Positions 11,371 through 22,925 of a stretch of DNA of 64,000 nt are shown here, piece by piece (position 1 is the stretch's first letter; each line of letters opens with the position of its first letter). The notes beneath the pieces are model-generated. The model was not told the DNA's origin and did no database searches. It saw only the letters and a program-made list of their open reading frames with translations. A program made the translations under genes and the position numbers. This stretch comes from Cryptomeria japonica (taxonomy: Eukaryota; Streptophyta; Pinopsida; Cupressales; Cupressaceae). Where the stretch lies: contig NC_081407.1 in NCBI RefSeq assembly GCF_030272615.1, positions 441,347,213 through 441,411,212 on the forward strand, given 5' to 3'.

Positions 11371-12538
11371 TATTGGGTCTCAAATCAACAGATTGGATAG
11401 GTTCTAAGGAAATGCCAACTCCTATGATTAAACCCTCCAATTGACTTGGCCAACTTATAGAGTGAACCTATTTGGTTACTTACTCTCTCACTTTAGGCTC
11501 TGCAGGACCTAGGCGGGTATACCTACTCACTAGTTGTTCCTTCAACTAATGCTTTTTATAGCAGATTTAGTGTCTTAATCTGATATCTCCTGGTCTTAGA
11601 ATGGCATAAGTTTCTTAAATAGACTGATTTCAGATGTGTGTATTGATCTATGTATCTTACAAAAGTATATATGTTACACTTTGGCTAAATTACCTACTAT
11701 ACCTACTCTACTAATCCTAATGCTTAAAAGTAAAGGGTAACTGGTATGGTTAAAGGGTTTGTTTACAAATGATCAGTGCCTTTCCTCTTATTTGGGCTAC
11801 AGAGTCTTATATTTCTTCAGGACTTATTGTGTAAACTTATGAGACAGTTTTTAAACCCACCACCTCTCGATGAGTTTTTCAGTTACTGTTTCTTATGAGC
11901 TCTACTTCAATGTCTATATTGTAAACTGCTTGAATGGATTTAACGCTAACTTTTAAGAGACCATCCAAGGAAGAAATACAGGGAACAATTACAATTCACG
12001 AGTAAATCTTTTTGATCCAAATCTACAATATGAAACACAGAATTTTACTGGAAGAACACGAATAACCTTATCCACTTTTAGATAATATCATAAGCAACTA
12101 CCTTCTAAAAATATGTTAACTCTCAACACATATGAGAAAGAAAATGCAACTGGTTATTTTTGATAAAAAAATTTGAAGTACAAAATTGCCTCCACCTCTT
12201 CTATCTCTCCTCCTTCTTTACATGTTACATCACACATATATATGTGGTTGAATGGTTTTCATACCCCTTTGGGTGAAAAGACACCCCCCTTTTAAATAAA
12301 AATAATTCCAAATCCCGAAATTGCCTTAGTTTATGTAATTAATTGTCACTTTACAAGTTGTTTAGGCATATTAGAGGTATTTTAAGGCTATTTTATGGGT
12401 ATATAATGGATAAATGGTCTTTAAATGATGTAAATACCCCCTTTGGTGCTTCACACTCCATTTTTTATGCCCATTATTGTGTTTATGTTATGGTTTCATA
12501 TTGTGCAACAAATATAAAATATATTACTTGTACCTATT

Positions 12539-12576
<38 letters not shown>

Positions 12577-12637
12577 TTTCTTGCTCCTTGTCTTGGAATT
12601 TGGAATTCTAAAAATTGCAAATTTTAGGGTTCCAACA
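11371..12637 (-). repeat. Right LTR (5' LTR in element sense) of the gag-only element
   Basis: 1,267 bp, nearly identical to 8365-9635. Its inner terminus reads TATTGGG where the other copy has TGTTGGG. A longer uninterrupted (TA)n lies at about 12539-12571. About a dozen substitutions by eye separate the two. Confidence 0.9.
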
Positions 12638-12642
12638 CCTTC

Positions 12643-12783
12643 TTAATATGTCGTTGTTATAGAGAAATTAACACAATGGCGGATTTTCTGGCTAATCTAT
12701 CTATTGATAGCAAAGCACATTTTCGTAAAGTTGATCCCAAAGAAGTTCCTTCTAAAGTTTGGGAAGGAATTCAGAATGATTAA
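12643..12783 (+). pseudogene. LINE ORF2, last part of RNase H, resuming after the nested element
   Basis: It reads REINTMADFLANLSIDSKAH and ends EGIQND before the TAA at 12781-12783. 'xxxNxxADxLA' is the usual end of the RNase H domain of plant LINE ORF2. It joins the RNase H start at 8030-8364 once the 8365-12637 element and one duplication copy are ignored. Confidence 0.8.
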
Positions 12784-13473
12784 TACTTCATATGGTTTTA
12801 TTGCAGTTTGGTTTCTAAATGATTTAATTCTTGGTGATTTTAAATTCCTTTCCCGTCCTCCTTGAATTGTCAAGTTTGTGTACATATTTTTTATGGATGA
12901 CTATCGTTATATGCCTGGTATATGAAGTAGAAATTATATTTCTATTTTATGTACTAGTGATATATGATGTCATTCATAGGGTGAGGGTGTGGATATTCAT
13001 GATACACTCAAGGGTGGTGGTGTGTGCAATGTAAAGGCTTGTATTTTTAGCTTGAAATGGATATTGGCACGTGTGAGGTATTATCTGATGTATGTACTTG
13101 GGCTATTATTGTCTGATGATGTCTCTAGTACTAACTTGCAGATTATTTGTGTGAGTTCGGTTGTGGCAGAAATGACATTGTTCTATGATGTTTGTAATCA
13201 TTTTTTGGCAAAGGTGTTTTCTCCCATTAAGTTATCATTGATGGCTGTCAGGTTTTCAATTGTTCTTAGGTATTACAAAATATCACATTGATGTAGTTTG
13301 CAATCTTGAAATGATATTTTGTCTATCTTTTTTTACCATCGACAAGGTGGTAAGTTGCTAGTGGACATTTATTACTTCAAATAAGAAACTTTTTCCGTGC
13401 CTTTCGCTTAGATTATTTAGAAAGTGGTAGGTTGCATTTTGTTTCACATGTATTGTGGGTTGTCTTGGTGTGA
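12784..13473 (+). other. LINE 3' region, T-rich, no convincing coding
   Basis: About 690 bp after the RNase H stop. All frames have frequent stops. Nothing else is recognisable. Confidence 0.5.
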
Positions 13474-14151
13474 TTGTTTCTACAAATGTCGAGTCTCTTG
13501 TCTTCTGTAAAATATAGAGTGGTGCTTGAATCTGTGGTTCTGGAGGAAGAAAATGAGGATAATTATCAAAAGCTTGGTAAGGTTTTTAATCTGTTTTCTC
13601 CTGAGGTGGCTTATGAAATCCGCAAGATTTTGGGGAATCGTTGGTTGGAAATATGTGTTAATATTTCTTACTCTGAGATTATGTCTCGATTTGTTACAAT
13701 TTGTTATGATGTTTTACTTGATGTTGAATTGGTTCGTCTCCTGGTCTCCACGTTCATGTTTACAACAATGTGTAATTGGGATATGGTCTTTCCTGCTTTG
13801 GATAGTTATCATTTTGATGTGGGGACTTTTTATTACGGGGGTTTTCTTCCTCGTCATGAGCTTTTTAGTAATTGATGGTATGGTCAATTATTGTTTGAGT
13901 TAATAATGGGGCTGGTATGTGATAATTTGGATGATACCCTGGCATGTATGGAATTTCTTGTGAATTGGGTACCTGCTCAGATTGTGTATAAGGCTTTGGT
14001 TGTTTTTGTAGATTTGCACTCGCTACTTTCTTTGAGCTTTCAATTTTCTGCTCCTACACAACTGGAATTTCCTCTAAGGGTTGTTCCTCCTTTGGATGCA
14101 ACTAATGATCCCCCAACTGAAGGCACTAGCACTTGGTTTTTGAATGTCTGA
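13474..14151 (+). pseudogene. Unrecognised 226-codon frame between LINE RNase H and poly(A)
   Basis: One frame runs from 13474 to 14151 with a single TGA at about 13873. It contains LVRLLVSTFMFTTMCNWDMV, then HFDVGTFYYGGFLPRHELF and MEFLVNWVPAQIVYKALVVF. The composition is hydrophobic with scattered charged residues; I recognise no family. L1-type LINEs normally end shortly after RNase H, so a further frame 0.7 kb downstream is odd. It may be an extra LINE ORF, a captured piece or a chance opening in T-rich DNA. Confidence 0.35.
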
Positions 14152-14647
14152 TACTTTTCTATGATATCTTGGAGATGTGGTATGGTTTTTTGATGCAGAT
14201 ATGGGCAAATTTGGTATAGAATTTAGTTTTGACAAGCCAGGCTGAAGAATTTTTCGCTCCCCAAATGGTAAAAGCATATGGGTATCTTGGTGCCTTTGCA
14301 TGATTTTCTCGAGGATATATTTATTGACATCCAACTCTTCATTTTGTAATCAATTGAGCTTATATTTTGTTGGATATAACCATATGATGAACTATTGTAT
14401 CAAGAAAAGTCCTAAGGGACCTCATTGTATCTCTCAAATGAATGGTTTTGGGTGGGATATTTGATCAATTGGATATGTAACAACTATTTTGTAAGGGTAG
14501 AATAGTCTTGGTTTATATAAGGTGATAACCAGAAATTTTCTTGTGGGTTCTTTCCTACTGGTATGCCTTTTGAACCCGTTGTAAAAAATTATAAAATATA
14601 ATAAAATATTTAGTGGCTTGTCCACTTTTATTGAAAAAAAAGAAAGA
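14152..14647 (+). other. LINE 3' untranslated tail and A-rich end
   Basis: The noncoding tail ends in an A-rich tract (14632-14647, interrupted by G) after AATAAAATATTT. This is the expected 3' end of a target-primed LINE insertion. Confidence 0.65.
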
Positions 14648-15651
14648 AAGGCATGATTTTGACAAATTACCTATGAAAATTTATGACAAAATGCTATACA
14701 AGGAATATGACAAGTTTCTATGTCAAGAATATGACAAATTGCTATGTCAATTCTTTGACAAATTAAGCACAAAAATAGCTCATGATTTATGACAAATTGA
14801 GCACAAAAAGTGAAGACAAATTAGTGGAGAAAAATGGGAGAAAATATAGGAAATGGGAAGCATGAAATTAGGGATGATAAATTATGACAAAATTAGGAGA
14901 AAATTAAGGGAGAGAAATGTGGGAATAATTAATAACTTTTCATTTGTTAATCAGCCCACAAAAGGGAAATTAGCCAATTAAATAAAATATTTAAATGTGA
15001 TGCAAGACATAGGGTAAATGAATAAATTAATTTATCCTAAGAAAAATTTTAGTAAAGGATTAATAATTAAAGAATTATTTAACCTTAGGAGAAAGACATA
15101 AGTCAAGATGATGTCATTAAACAATTAACATGATCAGGATAAGGATTTAATAATTGAATTGATTGATGGATATAATGACTGACAAATTAACTAAAAATGA
15201 TTGAAATCAATGCTCAAGATTGATCATAATGATTGAAATAACAAGGACAATTGGCAAAGATAAATGATTGATGGAAAATCGATTGATGATTGATAAATGA
15301 AAATTGATTTCAATAATGATTGATGATAGGACATTGGGAATTGATTGTAATCAATTGAGGTGGATGTTAATCAACATTGATTAGGGTTAAAATGATGATT
15401 ATATGACATTGATAACTAACCATGATCATGAAATGACAATTAAGATTGACATCAATAAGATCCAAATTGAAAGGATGGAATAGGATCAAATAGGAAGAGA
15501 AAGAAGAAGAATGACACAATGTTGACAAATGATAAAGACCAAATGTGCAACATAGAGGAAATGTTAGTAAAATGTGAAAACCTAAAAGAAGGTAATGCAA
15601 ACATGTTAAAGTATGACACCGCAAACACTGACCATTTTTAGATGCCTATAG
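14648..15651 (-). repeat. LTR remnant of the element E family
   Basis: From about 14940 to 15651 it aligns with 43040-43709 and 51400-52090, including TAGCCAATTAAAT, ACAAGACATAGGGTAAATG, GACCAAATGTGCAACATAGA and the terminal TTAGATGCCTA. The left part contains many short TTATGACAAA-type repeats. Its missing end probably lies beyond the LINE 5' end, outside the window. Confidence 0.7.
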
Positions 15652-16027
15652 AATCAATCAAGAGCTAACTAACTACATGATGGAGCTTGATTCATCAACT
15701 AAGTGGTTTGATTGCTTTGTTAAGTCAAAGTGAATTAATGAATCTTCTAATAAAATTGATTGATTAGTGAAGTGGACTGATTAATCTATAGAACTAGGAG
15801 TGTCAGTTAAGAGGTGGACTTAATTAGTATTTAAATAACTAATATTATTTAAACAAGTGCATAAGAAGAATTAAAATACATAAAATAATAATTTTATTTA
15901 TTTTTAGGAGAATTTTAGAAAATTGGAAAATTAAATAAATTAAAGAATTTATTTAATTATAGAAGACTTAGCTAGTTACTCATTAAATAATTAAAATTAT
16001 TTAATCAATTAAAAAGAAGATTAGTAA

Positions 16028-16720
16028 CATGTCTATCTTTTTTAGAGTTTTACTTCTTATGTGATATAGACACCTACTCAATATGATACATTCTTTTCAA
16101 ATGCTTTTTAATCTCTCTTCATTTATTCCTCTCACACCTTGGGTTTACATTAATTTGATCAATACATGATATTGAATTTTGAAAAGGAAATTCCAATTTG
16201 AGAATTATGCTTTTCAAATGGTATTGAGGAAGCTACATTTAAAGTTATTTTAAACTAATAGCATTGACATGTCTACCTTTTTAAGAGTTTTACTTTCTAT
16301 GTGCTATACATATTGTAAGACATGGTGCAAACATTTTTTGATATCTCTTCTTGTATTCTTCTTATAACTTGGATTTACATTAATTTGATCAATATAAGAT
16401 ATTGAATGTTGAAAAGTAAAAAATCTTCAATTATTGAATTTACATTTAATGTGCTAGACATATCTTAAGGTAGACTGCATGTCAAGGCTATCAGCTTTAA
16501 AAAACTCTAAATGAAGCATGTCTACCTTTTTTAAGAGGTTTGAATCTATACACTAGAGATCTCTTAAGATAAGATACACCATTTTCAAACATTTTTTAAT
16601 CTCTCTTCCTTATTCTCACAACTTGTATTTATATTAATTTGATCAATACAATATATTGAATGTTGAAAAGTATGGAAGTTCCATTTAATAAATTATGTTC
16701 ATCAAATAGTATTTAGGAAG
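16028..16720. repeat. Three degenerate tandem copies of a 240-250-bp unit
   Basis: Units begin at CATGTCTA(T/C)C at 16028, 16268 and 16517. Each then has a variant of TTTTAGAGTTTTACTT, then TTTTAATCTCTCTTC, then TTAATTTGATCAATA and ATATTGAATGTTGAAAAG. Identity is moderate, so the duplication is old. Confidence 0.75.
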
Positions 16721-17409
16721 CCCCCTTGTGCAACCTCCTTTATGTTTGTCTAACATAATTTTTTTCTATATGTCCCTCACTTCCCATGACTAAATCTAAC
16801 ACTCTAAGAGGGATGAATAATTACCTTTTGAATGTTATCAAACTCCTAAAAGGTCTAACAAAATTTATTTAATGTTGGTGATAATACTGAAAATATAGAT
16901 ATGATAGATAGAGTGGGTTTTTTTTCCTATTGTTTAAGGCGACCCAATTGATTAGAGCAAGATAAAAGATAAATTCTTTAATATTCCCTCATAATAACAA
17001 TTGAAATCTGAATTATAACAATTCGAATAAAAATAAACAATATTATAAAACAATATCAAGATATAATTACTAAATGACTAATTGATTTATACATGAAGGT
17101 GCATGTAACTAATAGTAACAAGGCTCATTCCCCAACCCTTATTCCTTACACTTTTGATCATTCAATGCATTAAATATTACTTTAATTTGTATGGTTAGAA
17201 CAATAGCTTATCTAAACTAATTTCTACCCCAAAAATATTATAAAACTCCATTCAAATAAATAATTGAATTGCTTAAGTAATTGACGTGATATGTCCATAT
17301 GCCTCCATGGACTCACATTAGATATATAATATATACTTTTCATACACTTTTTATCCTTTTCTTTTTAATATTCCTTCTTACTCGATTTAGATAAGCTAAA
17401 CCAACCCCT

Positions 17410-17413
<4 letters not shown>

Positions 17414-17476
<63 letters not shown>
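17414..17476. repeat. (TA)n microsatellite, about 63 bp
   Basis: An uninterrupted alternating TA tract. Confidence 0.95.
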
Positions 17477-17480
<4 letters not shown>

Positions 17481-17969
17481 GCCAATTCGTCCCATTTGTT
17501 TGAGATAAAGTGATAAAGATGCATCATCTTCATTGAGAAAGACAATAAGATACAAATGTAAAAGGTTTATGTCATGCTCATTTTTAACCATCTAATATTT
17601 CACTTTATTCTTACATATGATGTGATGTGGGTTAACTTATGCTCTCACCTTGTTTTGGATTTGAAAAGGAAAGTTACAAATATCAAGCTTAGAAATGATA
17701 AAAAAAAATCTAGAGAAGATGTGATTCTTGTTCCCTTATCCTTCTAGTCAGATAAGGCCCATACTTTATTGAATTATATGCTCCAAGATAATTTCATTAA
17801 TTTGACAATTTTTAACTAGTTGAAAGTCAAGGGTGTATACTTTATATTTATATTCTTTGTATTTTTATATGTACACTAATAATATATTTATATAAAATTT
17901 GTAATTAATTTAAGTTTTGACGAAATTTAATTTTATATTTTTAAGAATGTAGATCTATATTTTTTTTAT

Positions 17970-18302
17970 GGGTTTGATTTCTAGATTCTTATAATCAAAT
18001 TTTAAAGTGGGTCTAAGTCACTCAATCTTATCAATTTGTTAATTGTCAATTTGAGTGTAAAATATTTAAATTATGGCTTTAAGTATTTGTATAAAAGAAC
18101 AAGCCTAGTATTTTGTTCTTCGTCTTCAAGCAAAACACCAATGGTGTACAGTTTGAAATTGTAGGTGCAATTTGAGCTAGGTTCAAAACCACGAGTGTGT
18201 TTTTGACTCTTGTGTTCCTAAAATCAAGTTTCAAGATGGGCTCCAGATGACTCAATCCTAGCTAGTTGTTACTTGCCAGTTTGAGTCCAAAATATTGAAT
18301 TT
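17970..18302. repeat. Degenerate direct duplication of about 100 bp
   Basis: About 17975-18075 and 18200-18302 share GACTCAATC-like, GTCAATTTGAGT-like and AAAATATT words in the same order, about 230 bp apart. Confidence 0.5.
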
Positions 18303-19724
18303 GTTGTGTTGGGATGTTTTATAGAAAATAAAATCTCTAATTCACTTTAAAAAATCCATTATCTTGTATCTCTCTTAGTCTTTTATCACATCATTACATT
18401 AGTCTCAAAGATAAAAAGGACAACCTAAGAATTTTCATGGTTGCTTGTAATGAATTTCAACTTGTTCAAAGCTATCACATGAGATTATCTTTTGACTAAT
18501 AAACTCTATTATTATCTCTCAATAGTAACAATTTTAGCTAACAAAGATAAACAGGTTTCTAATAATCAAAACTGTTGAAGGTTTTTCTCATGAAAAGGTC
18601 CAAATCATTGACTCAGGATTGAAACTTGAAACATATGATTCACTTCTATATGTACAAGATTGAATCTAGAAAAAAACACATATTATTTTCTAAATTATAA
18701 AAATTTCATTATTTTAGATAAGACAATAAAATTCAAGATTAAATCATGACAAATAACTTACAAAAAAAAATTTCTTATCACAAACAAAACCAAATATCTT
18801 AACACTTGAAAACATATTTGAATAATATTTTTTTAAATACATTCATTATTTTAAATTAATCTAGTCTTTAAAATGATTTATCCTCAAATCCATTTAAAAC
18901 CATCATTTTATTTCTTTCTTTTCAACATAGAATTCACTCCTTATGCTCAATATTGTCGTAGTTTGAAAGCTAAAAATAAGTTGAATATGCTCAATATTCC
19001 TTTGCATGGTGGGCATTTAAAAATGTGGGCGGAAATGAGAAAAAAAACCATGTTTTTGTAGTTGGTAGGTATATTTCAATAAAAATAAAATACAAATATA
19101 AAAACACTAATAGTTAAAATATTAATAAAAAGTATTTAAAACATTATACCACTTTTTTATTTTGGTCCCACTTTTCATACACAATGAGTGGGCTTTGACC
19201 AAGAAAAGATGATACTCGATTCACAAATTAACCACGTGGGTTACATCTTATAAATTTAAAGTTTTTATTGAGCTATGTAACCACGTGTTACCTTCCTAAA
19301 CTTTAATTCTTGCTTGAAATTTAGGTTTCAAACCATCTTTTCCATTCCCATCATGTGACCACATTCACCCCACCTATGAATATTTAGGTTTCTAAGGAAA
19401 TATTTTTATTTAGGTTAATTGGCTTTTAAAAAAATAGATTTAATTAATCAACAAGACATGAGTTTTTTTAATAATCTATGTTGTATTATTAAGTTTGTTG
19501 TCAATGCTACATATTTTTTTGATTGATATTTCATATCATGTTTTAAAAAGAAGAAAGTGAAAGATTAAATTTTAAAAGTATGAGGAAGGAGGACAAAGAG
19601 TGAGGAATAAGACATTAAGAAGGAAGAGAGATGGATTAGAAAAGGAAGTATATATAAAAGTCAGTTTGTATGTCCTTAACAATATAATAAATATTAAGCA
19701 TATAAAAAGTCTCTGACTATATAT

Positions 19725-20257
19725 GTATAAGTATCATTATATACGTATGTGAATGTAAAGGTATGGAAAAATATGTTATGTATATGTGAATATATGTATG
19801 CAAATAAATATATGAATATTTATAAAAATGTGAATATAAATATTATTATAGTAGATTAGAGAGAGAGAGAGTGAGAGTGCGCACGCGTGCACTTATAAAA
19901 TTATAAATTAGCTTCAATGTGTGTATACAAATATATTGAACATAACATGTTCTATAAGTGAATAGGGCAACTATATGAGAATATATGCTTAGATACATAC
20001 ACCTATATATAATAATATATATGTAGACGAATATATGTAAAATATCATGCAAATGTGAGCAAAATAATTTTATAGATGGGAGCATATATATACATGAAAT
20101 TAAAAGTATGTTTATATATACATATAAAAATAATATATGTGTATGTGTGCATGTGTCTATGCATATGCACTTATGGAATTGTAAATTGACATCAATGTGT
20201 GTGTATACATACATATACACATTAAACATAACATGTTCTATAAGTCAATGGGGCAGT

Positions 20258-20346
<89 letters not shown>

Positions 20347-20575
20347 CACACACAAGAGCATAAATATATGAAATTAAAGATATGTGTACACACATATATA
20401 TAAAAATAATATATATGTTTGTGTGCATGTGACTATGCATATGCACTTATAAAATTATAAATTAAAATGTCAATGTGTGTGTATACATACATACATACAT
20501 ACATAACAAGTTCCATAAGTGAATGGGGCAACTATATGAGAATATATTCTTAGATCTATATATGCAAGTTAATCT
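19725..20575. repeat. Three tandem units of about 277 bp with different embedded microsatellites
   Basis: The word GCACTTAT followed by AAATTATAAATTA-type sequence occurs at 19889, 20167 and 20443, that is, 278 and 276 bp apart. Each is followed by CAATGTGTGT, ATACATA-type sequence, AACATGTTCTATAAGT and GGGGCA. Unit 1 has a GA tract, the boundary after unit 2 has (CT)n(CA)n, and unit 3 has (CATA)n. Confidence 0.75.
20261..20344. repeat. Compound (CT)n(CA)n microsatellite
   Basis: CT repeats from 20261 to about 20306 pass directly into CA repeats to about 20344. Ser/Leu- or His/Thr-rich frames over it are artefacts. Confidence 0.95.
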
Positions 20576-20580
20576 TTTTG

Positions 20581-21844
20581 AGGGAAGCAAATGAAGAATT
20601 TTTCAATGCATTGGATCTAATAGGAGTAGGAGATGTCTCTTAGGTTTTTTGGAAGATGTCTATCAACTTTACAAGAATTATTCAATGGATACAATGAAAA
20701 AGATACATGGTTTAAGAGCCATAATCTCTAAAAAAGTTGCAAGAGTCTCAAGGATTGCTCTCAGTAAATTTTTGAAGGATATGAAGTAGGATATTATCAA
20801 CCATATGCCAAATCATCTTGATACATTGCATGCTAATAAGAATAAATATGACGCATAAGTTGCATTAATAGAATATTTTCCCCACTACCACCAAAAGAAA
20901 ATACACTGCAAGTGCAAAAAGATAGCAATTATTGAGGACATACATGAGAGGTCATATTTTAAGGTGTTGGAGGATGAAGATGGCCAAATATTTTACTTGG
21001 CCAAAGGAAACCATGGAACTAAAGGCAAGGTTATCTTTAGAAACCATTATCTTGTAATTTCTCCTTGTGCAAATTATTTTCCATGGAAAAATCAGCATCT
21101 ACGTAGCTTGTCAAATTATGCGCCCCCCCTACCTAGACAACTCCACAATGGGCATGACACAATTCCAACCACAAGGTCTGAATCAAAACTATCAATCCTC
21201 ACAACCCATATGGTAGCAACAAAAACAATGGTGAGGTGACCAACCCTATTTTAATCCCAACGCTAGTTACCCACAACAATAGGCATTACCTACACAAATT
21301 GCCATTTTACCTAATCCTACTTCTACTCCACCTAGAACCACTTAGTTTCTAGCACAACCAACACTTAACCCCAATAAAAATAAATATTCAGCAAGCTTAT
21401 GTTGATGATGTTATTCAATACCCTACCTACATTGTTGAAATTAGCAATGTGCATCTTCACTCTGGAAAGAATTTACTCGCTCCTACATAACCACTAATCA
21501 TGGAGATTCCCCCATGGATTTTGTCAACAATGCTAACTCAAAGACAAACTATCACAATCCTCAATGTATGAAAGAGAAATTTATTAACAAACACCCCCAT
21601 TTCTAGAGAGATTAGATATCAAAAAATATAAACTTGAACTAGCATTTGAGTTACTTGACAAGTTGAAGAATGTGTGGGTAAGAAACCCTTGTTCCACGTC
21701 ATCGAGGATGTTCTTGTTGTCAAGAGACACTGCATAATTGTAGATAAGTGTATGGGAGTTTTCATTGATGGCAACCCAACTCAGAGATTCCATTTGTATT
21801 CTATAGATTCATCCTATCGAAATATGAAGTCAATTTTGCTTGTC
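20581..21844 (+). pseudogene. gag: Degenerate gypsy-type Gag/protease-region remnant
   Basis: Frames with many stops and shifts read a helical stretch (VALIEYFPHYH), a Pro/Asn/Gln-rich part (YFNPNASYPQQ, LPNPTSTPPRTT), HLHSGKNLL, then KKPLFHVIEDVLVVKRHCII. A Pro-rich stretch followed by an 'LxSGK' motif and a 'PLFxxIxDV' motif is typical of the Gag C-terminus and pre-protease region of plant gypsy elements. No LTR belongs clearly to it, and element F begins at its right end. Identification is by motif recall only. Confidence 0.45.
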
Positions 21845-22857
21845 TAGAAGGTGGAACATAGTATTGAACAATATGGGATTATTTTGAGTAGAACTTCACT
21901 TTGGTTGGACAAGTTTCTTTGTGGTGATATAGGTAGTTGGTTGGATGTCTGGAGTAGCTTATTCTATAATCTTAGCCTCCAGTTTTGTCTTTCGTGCAAG
22001 ATTGAAGATTCGATATTCGACATTTCTGGTAGAACAGTGCTTTGTGGCAATAGCATGTGAAGATTCTGTGTGCGGATCTTGTGGATCAATTTTGGCGATT
22101 GTTTGCATGTTCAAGGTTGTTGAGCCGACATATGGGAAGCATGTGAACATTTTGTTTTGGTCCGCTTGGTTGTTTTTGGATCGGATTGAGCAGACTTGGG
22201 TAACACGTTTCATGTTACGTGTTATGTGGTTTTTGGGCCGACATGGAATTGATCTAATTTGATGTTGTGGATATATAAGACCAATTGATTTGATCATTTG
22301 AGAGATCGATGGTTATGTGTGAAGTTTATATGAGCGATTGTGCATAGTTTCACGTGCACGATTGGAAGATTGGTGCTTCGGTATAATGTAGAATATCATA
22401 ACAGAGTAGAGTAGAAAAGCAGAGTGTGATCATGTGTTTTGTGCTTGACCGGAACTATATACTCAGGCATTTTTTGATGCTATTAAATAGTTCAAACCCT
22501 CTTGTATATTTTATAATCATTTTGTAAGGCAGTGAGCCTTCCCGGTTGTAGCCCTTACTTGTAATTGAGCAGTGAGCTCTAGGTAGTGTGCCTGAATGCA
22601 TGTGCATTCCCATTATGTAATATTTTTATACTTTTAATAGACTATATTAATATTGTGGGTTTGAATCCCGTCGTGTTTTTTCCCTTAACCAAGTTTCTAC
22701 ATAAAAATATTGGTGTTATGGTGTTACTGATCCTCGCTTTGTGTTTTTGCACTTTACTTTTCTTCATTTGCATTAATTGGTTGAAAGAATATGTTAAGAA
22801 AATCAAAAGTTGTAGAACACCAATTTACCCCCCTCTTAGTGTTCATTGATTCCAACA
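21845..22857 (+). repeat. 5' LTR of element F (left end approximate)
   Basis: The right end is fixed by ATTCCAACA followed by the PBS. The left end is not resolved because no second LTR is available; it is placed where the gypsy remnant stops. Confidence 0.55.
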
Positions 22858-22859
22858 AT

Positions 22860-22871
22860 TGGTATCAAAGC
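22860..22871 (+). other. Primer-binding site of element F
   Basis: TGGTATCAAAGC, one base off the TGGTATCAGAGC complementary to the 3' end of initiator tRNA-Met, 2 bp after the LTR. Confidence 0.85.
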
Positions 22872-22925
22872 TTCATTCCTCAAAGCAAGCCTAATAGCTT
22901 GAGGAAGATCCGGGAAAGAGAATCA

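Larger units (their letters stand above)
8360..12642 (-). mobile_element. Gag-only (pol-less) LTR retrotransposon with perfect target duplication CCTTC
   Basis: Two direct LTRs (8365-9635, 11371-12637), about 99% identical by eye, flank a 1.7-kb internal region, and the whole lies between CCTTC copies (8360-8364 and 12638-12642). The only coding region is a gypsy-type gag on the minus strand. With gag on the minus strand the right LTR is the 5' LTR, and a PBS-like TGGCGACTCTGCTGGGGA lies 3 bp inside it. No protease, RT or integrase is present, so it fits the TR-GAG class of non-autonomous elements. Near-identical LTRs mark it as the youngest insertion here. Confidence 0.88.
6560..14647 (+). 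mobile_element. L1-type LINE, 3' part, interrupted by elements A (left) and the gag-only LTR element (8365-12637)
   Basis: Coding for the end of a LINE reverse transcriptase begins at the right edge of element A, continues to 8364, resumes at 12643 after an LTR element with a perfect target duplication, and stops at 12783. A long noncoding tail ends in an A-rich tract at 14632-14647, as expected for target-primed insertion. The LINE 5' part must lie left of element A, outside the window. The sequence after the A-tract is an LTR remnant of the E family, so the LINE probably landed in an old LTR. Confidence 0.8.
15652..20580. other. AT-rich noncoding stretch with tandem and simple repeats
   Basis: No frame here shows protein character; the openings found are 60-130 codons, driven by AT or dinucleotide repeats. 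Identified content is a 240-250-bp triplicate (16028-16720), a (TA)n tract, a degenerate 100-bp duplication (17970-18302), and a 277-bp triplicate with microsatellites (about 19725-20575). Nothing regulatory can be supported. Confidence 0.6.

Noticed and set aside
17409-17591. Open frame rich in Tyr/Ile over a TA tract
   Set aside because: It is produced by the dinucleotide repeat; no start context or protein character.
18873-19061. 62-codon frame in AT-rich DNA
   Set aside because: Isolated, no family resemblance, and expected by chance in such sequence.
20108-20403. Ser/Leu/His/Thr-repeat frames
   Set aside because: They are translations of (CT)n(CA)n.
22586-22849. 87-codon hydrophobic frame with possible membrane segments
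   Set aside because: It lies in the LTR of element F over the conserved block; similar frames arise in the LTRs of A, B and C.
22860-22871. tRNA-Met-like matches at PBS positions (also 35910, 58906)
   Set aside because: They match only the 3' end of the tRNA; no tRNA gene body is present.
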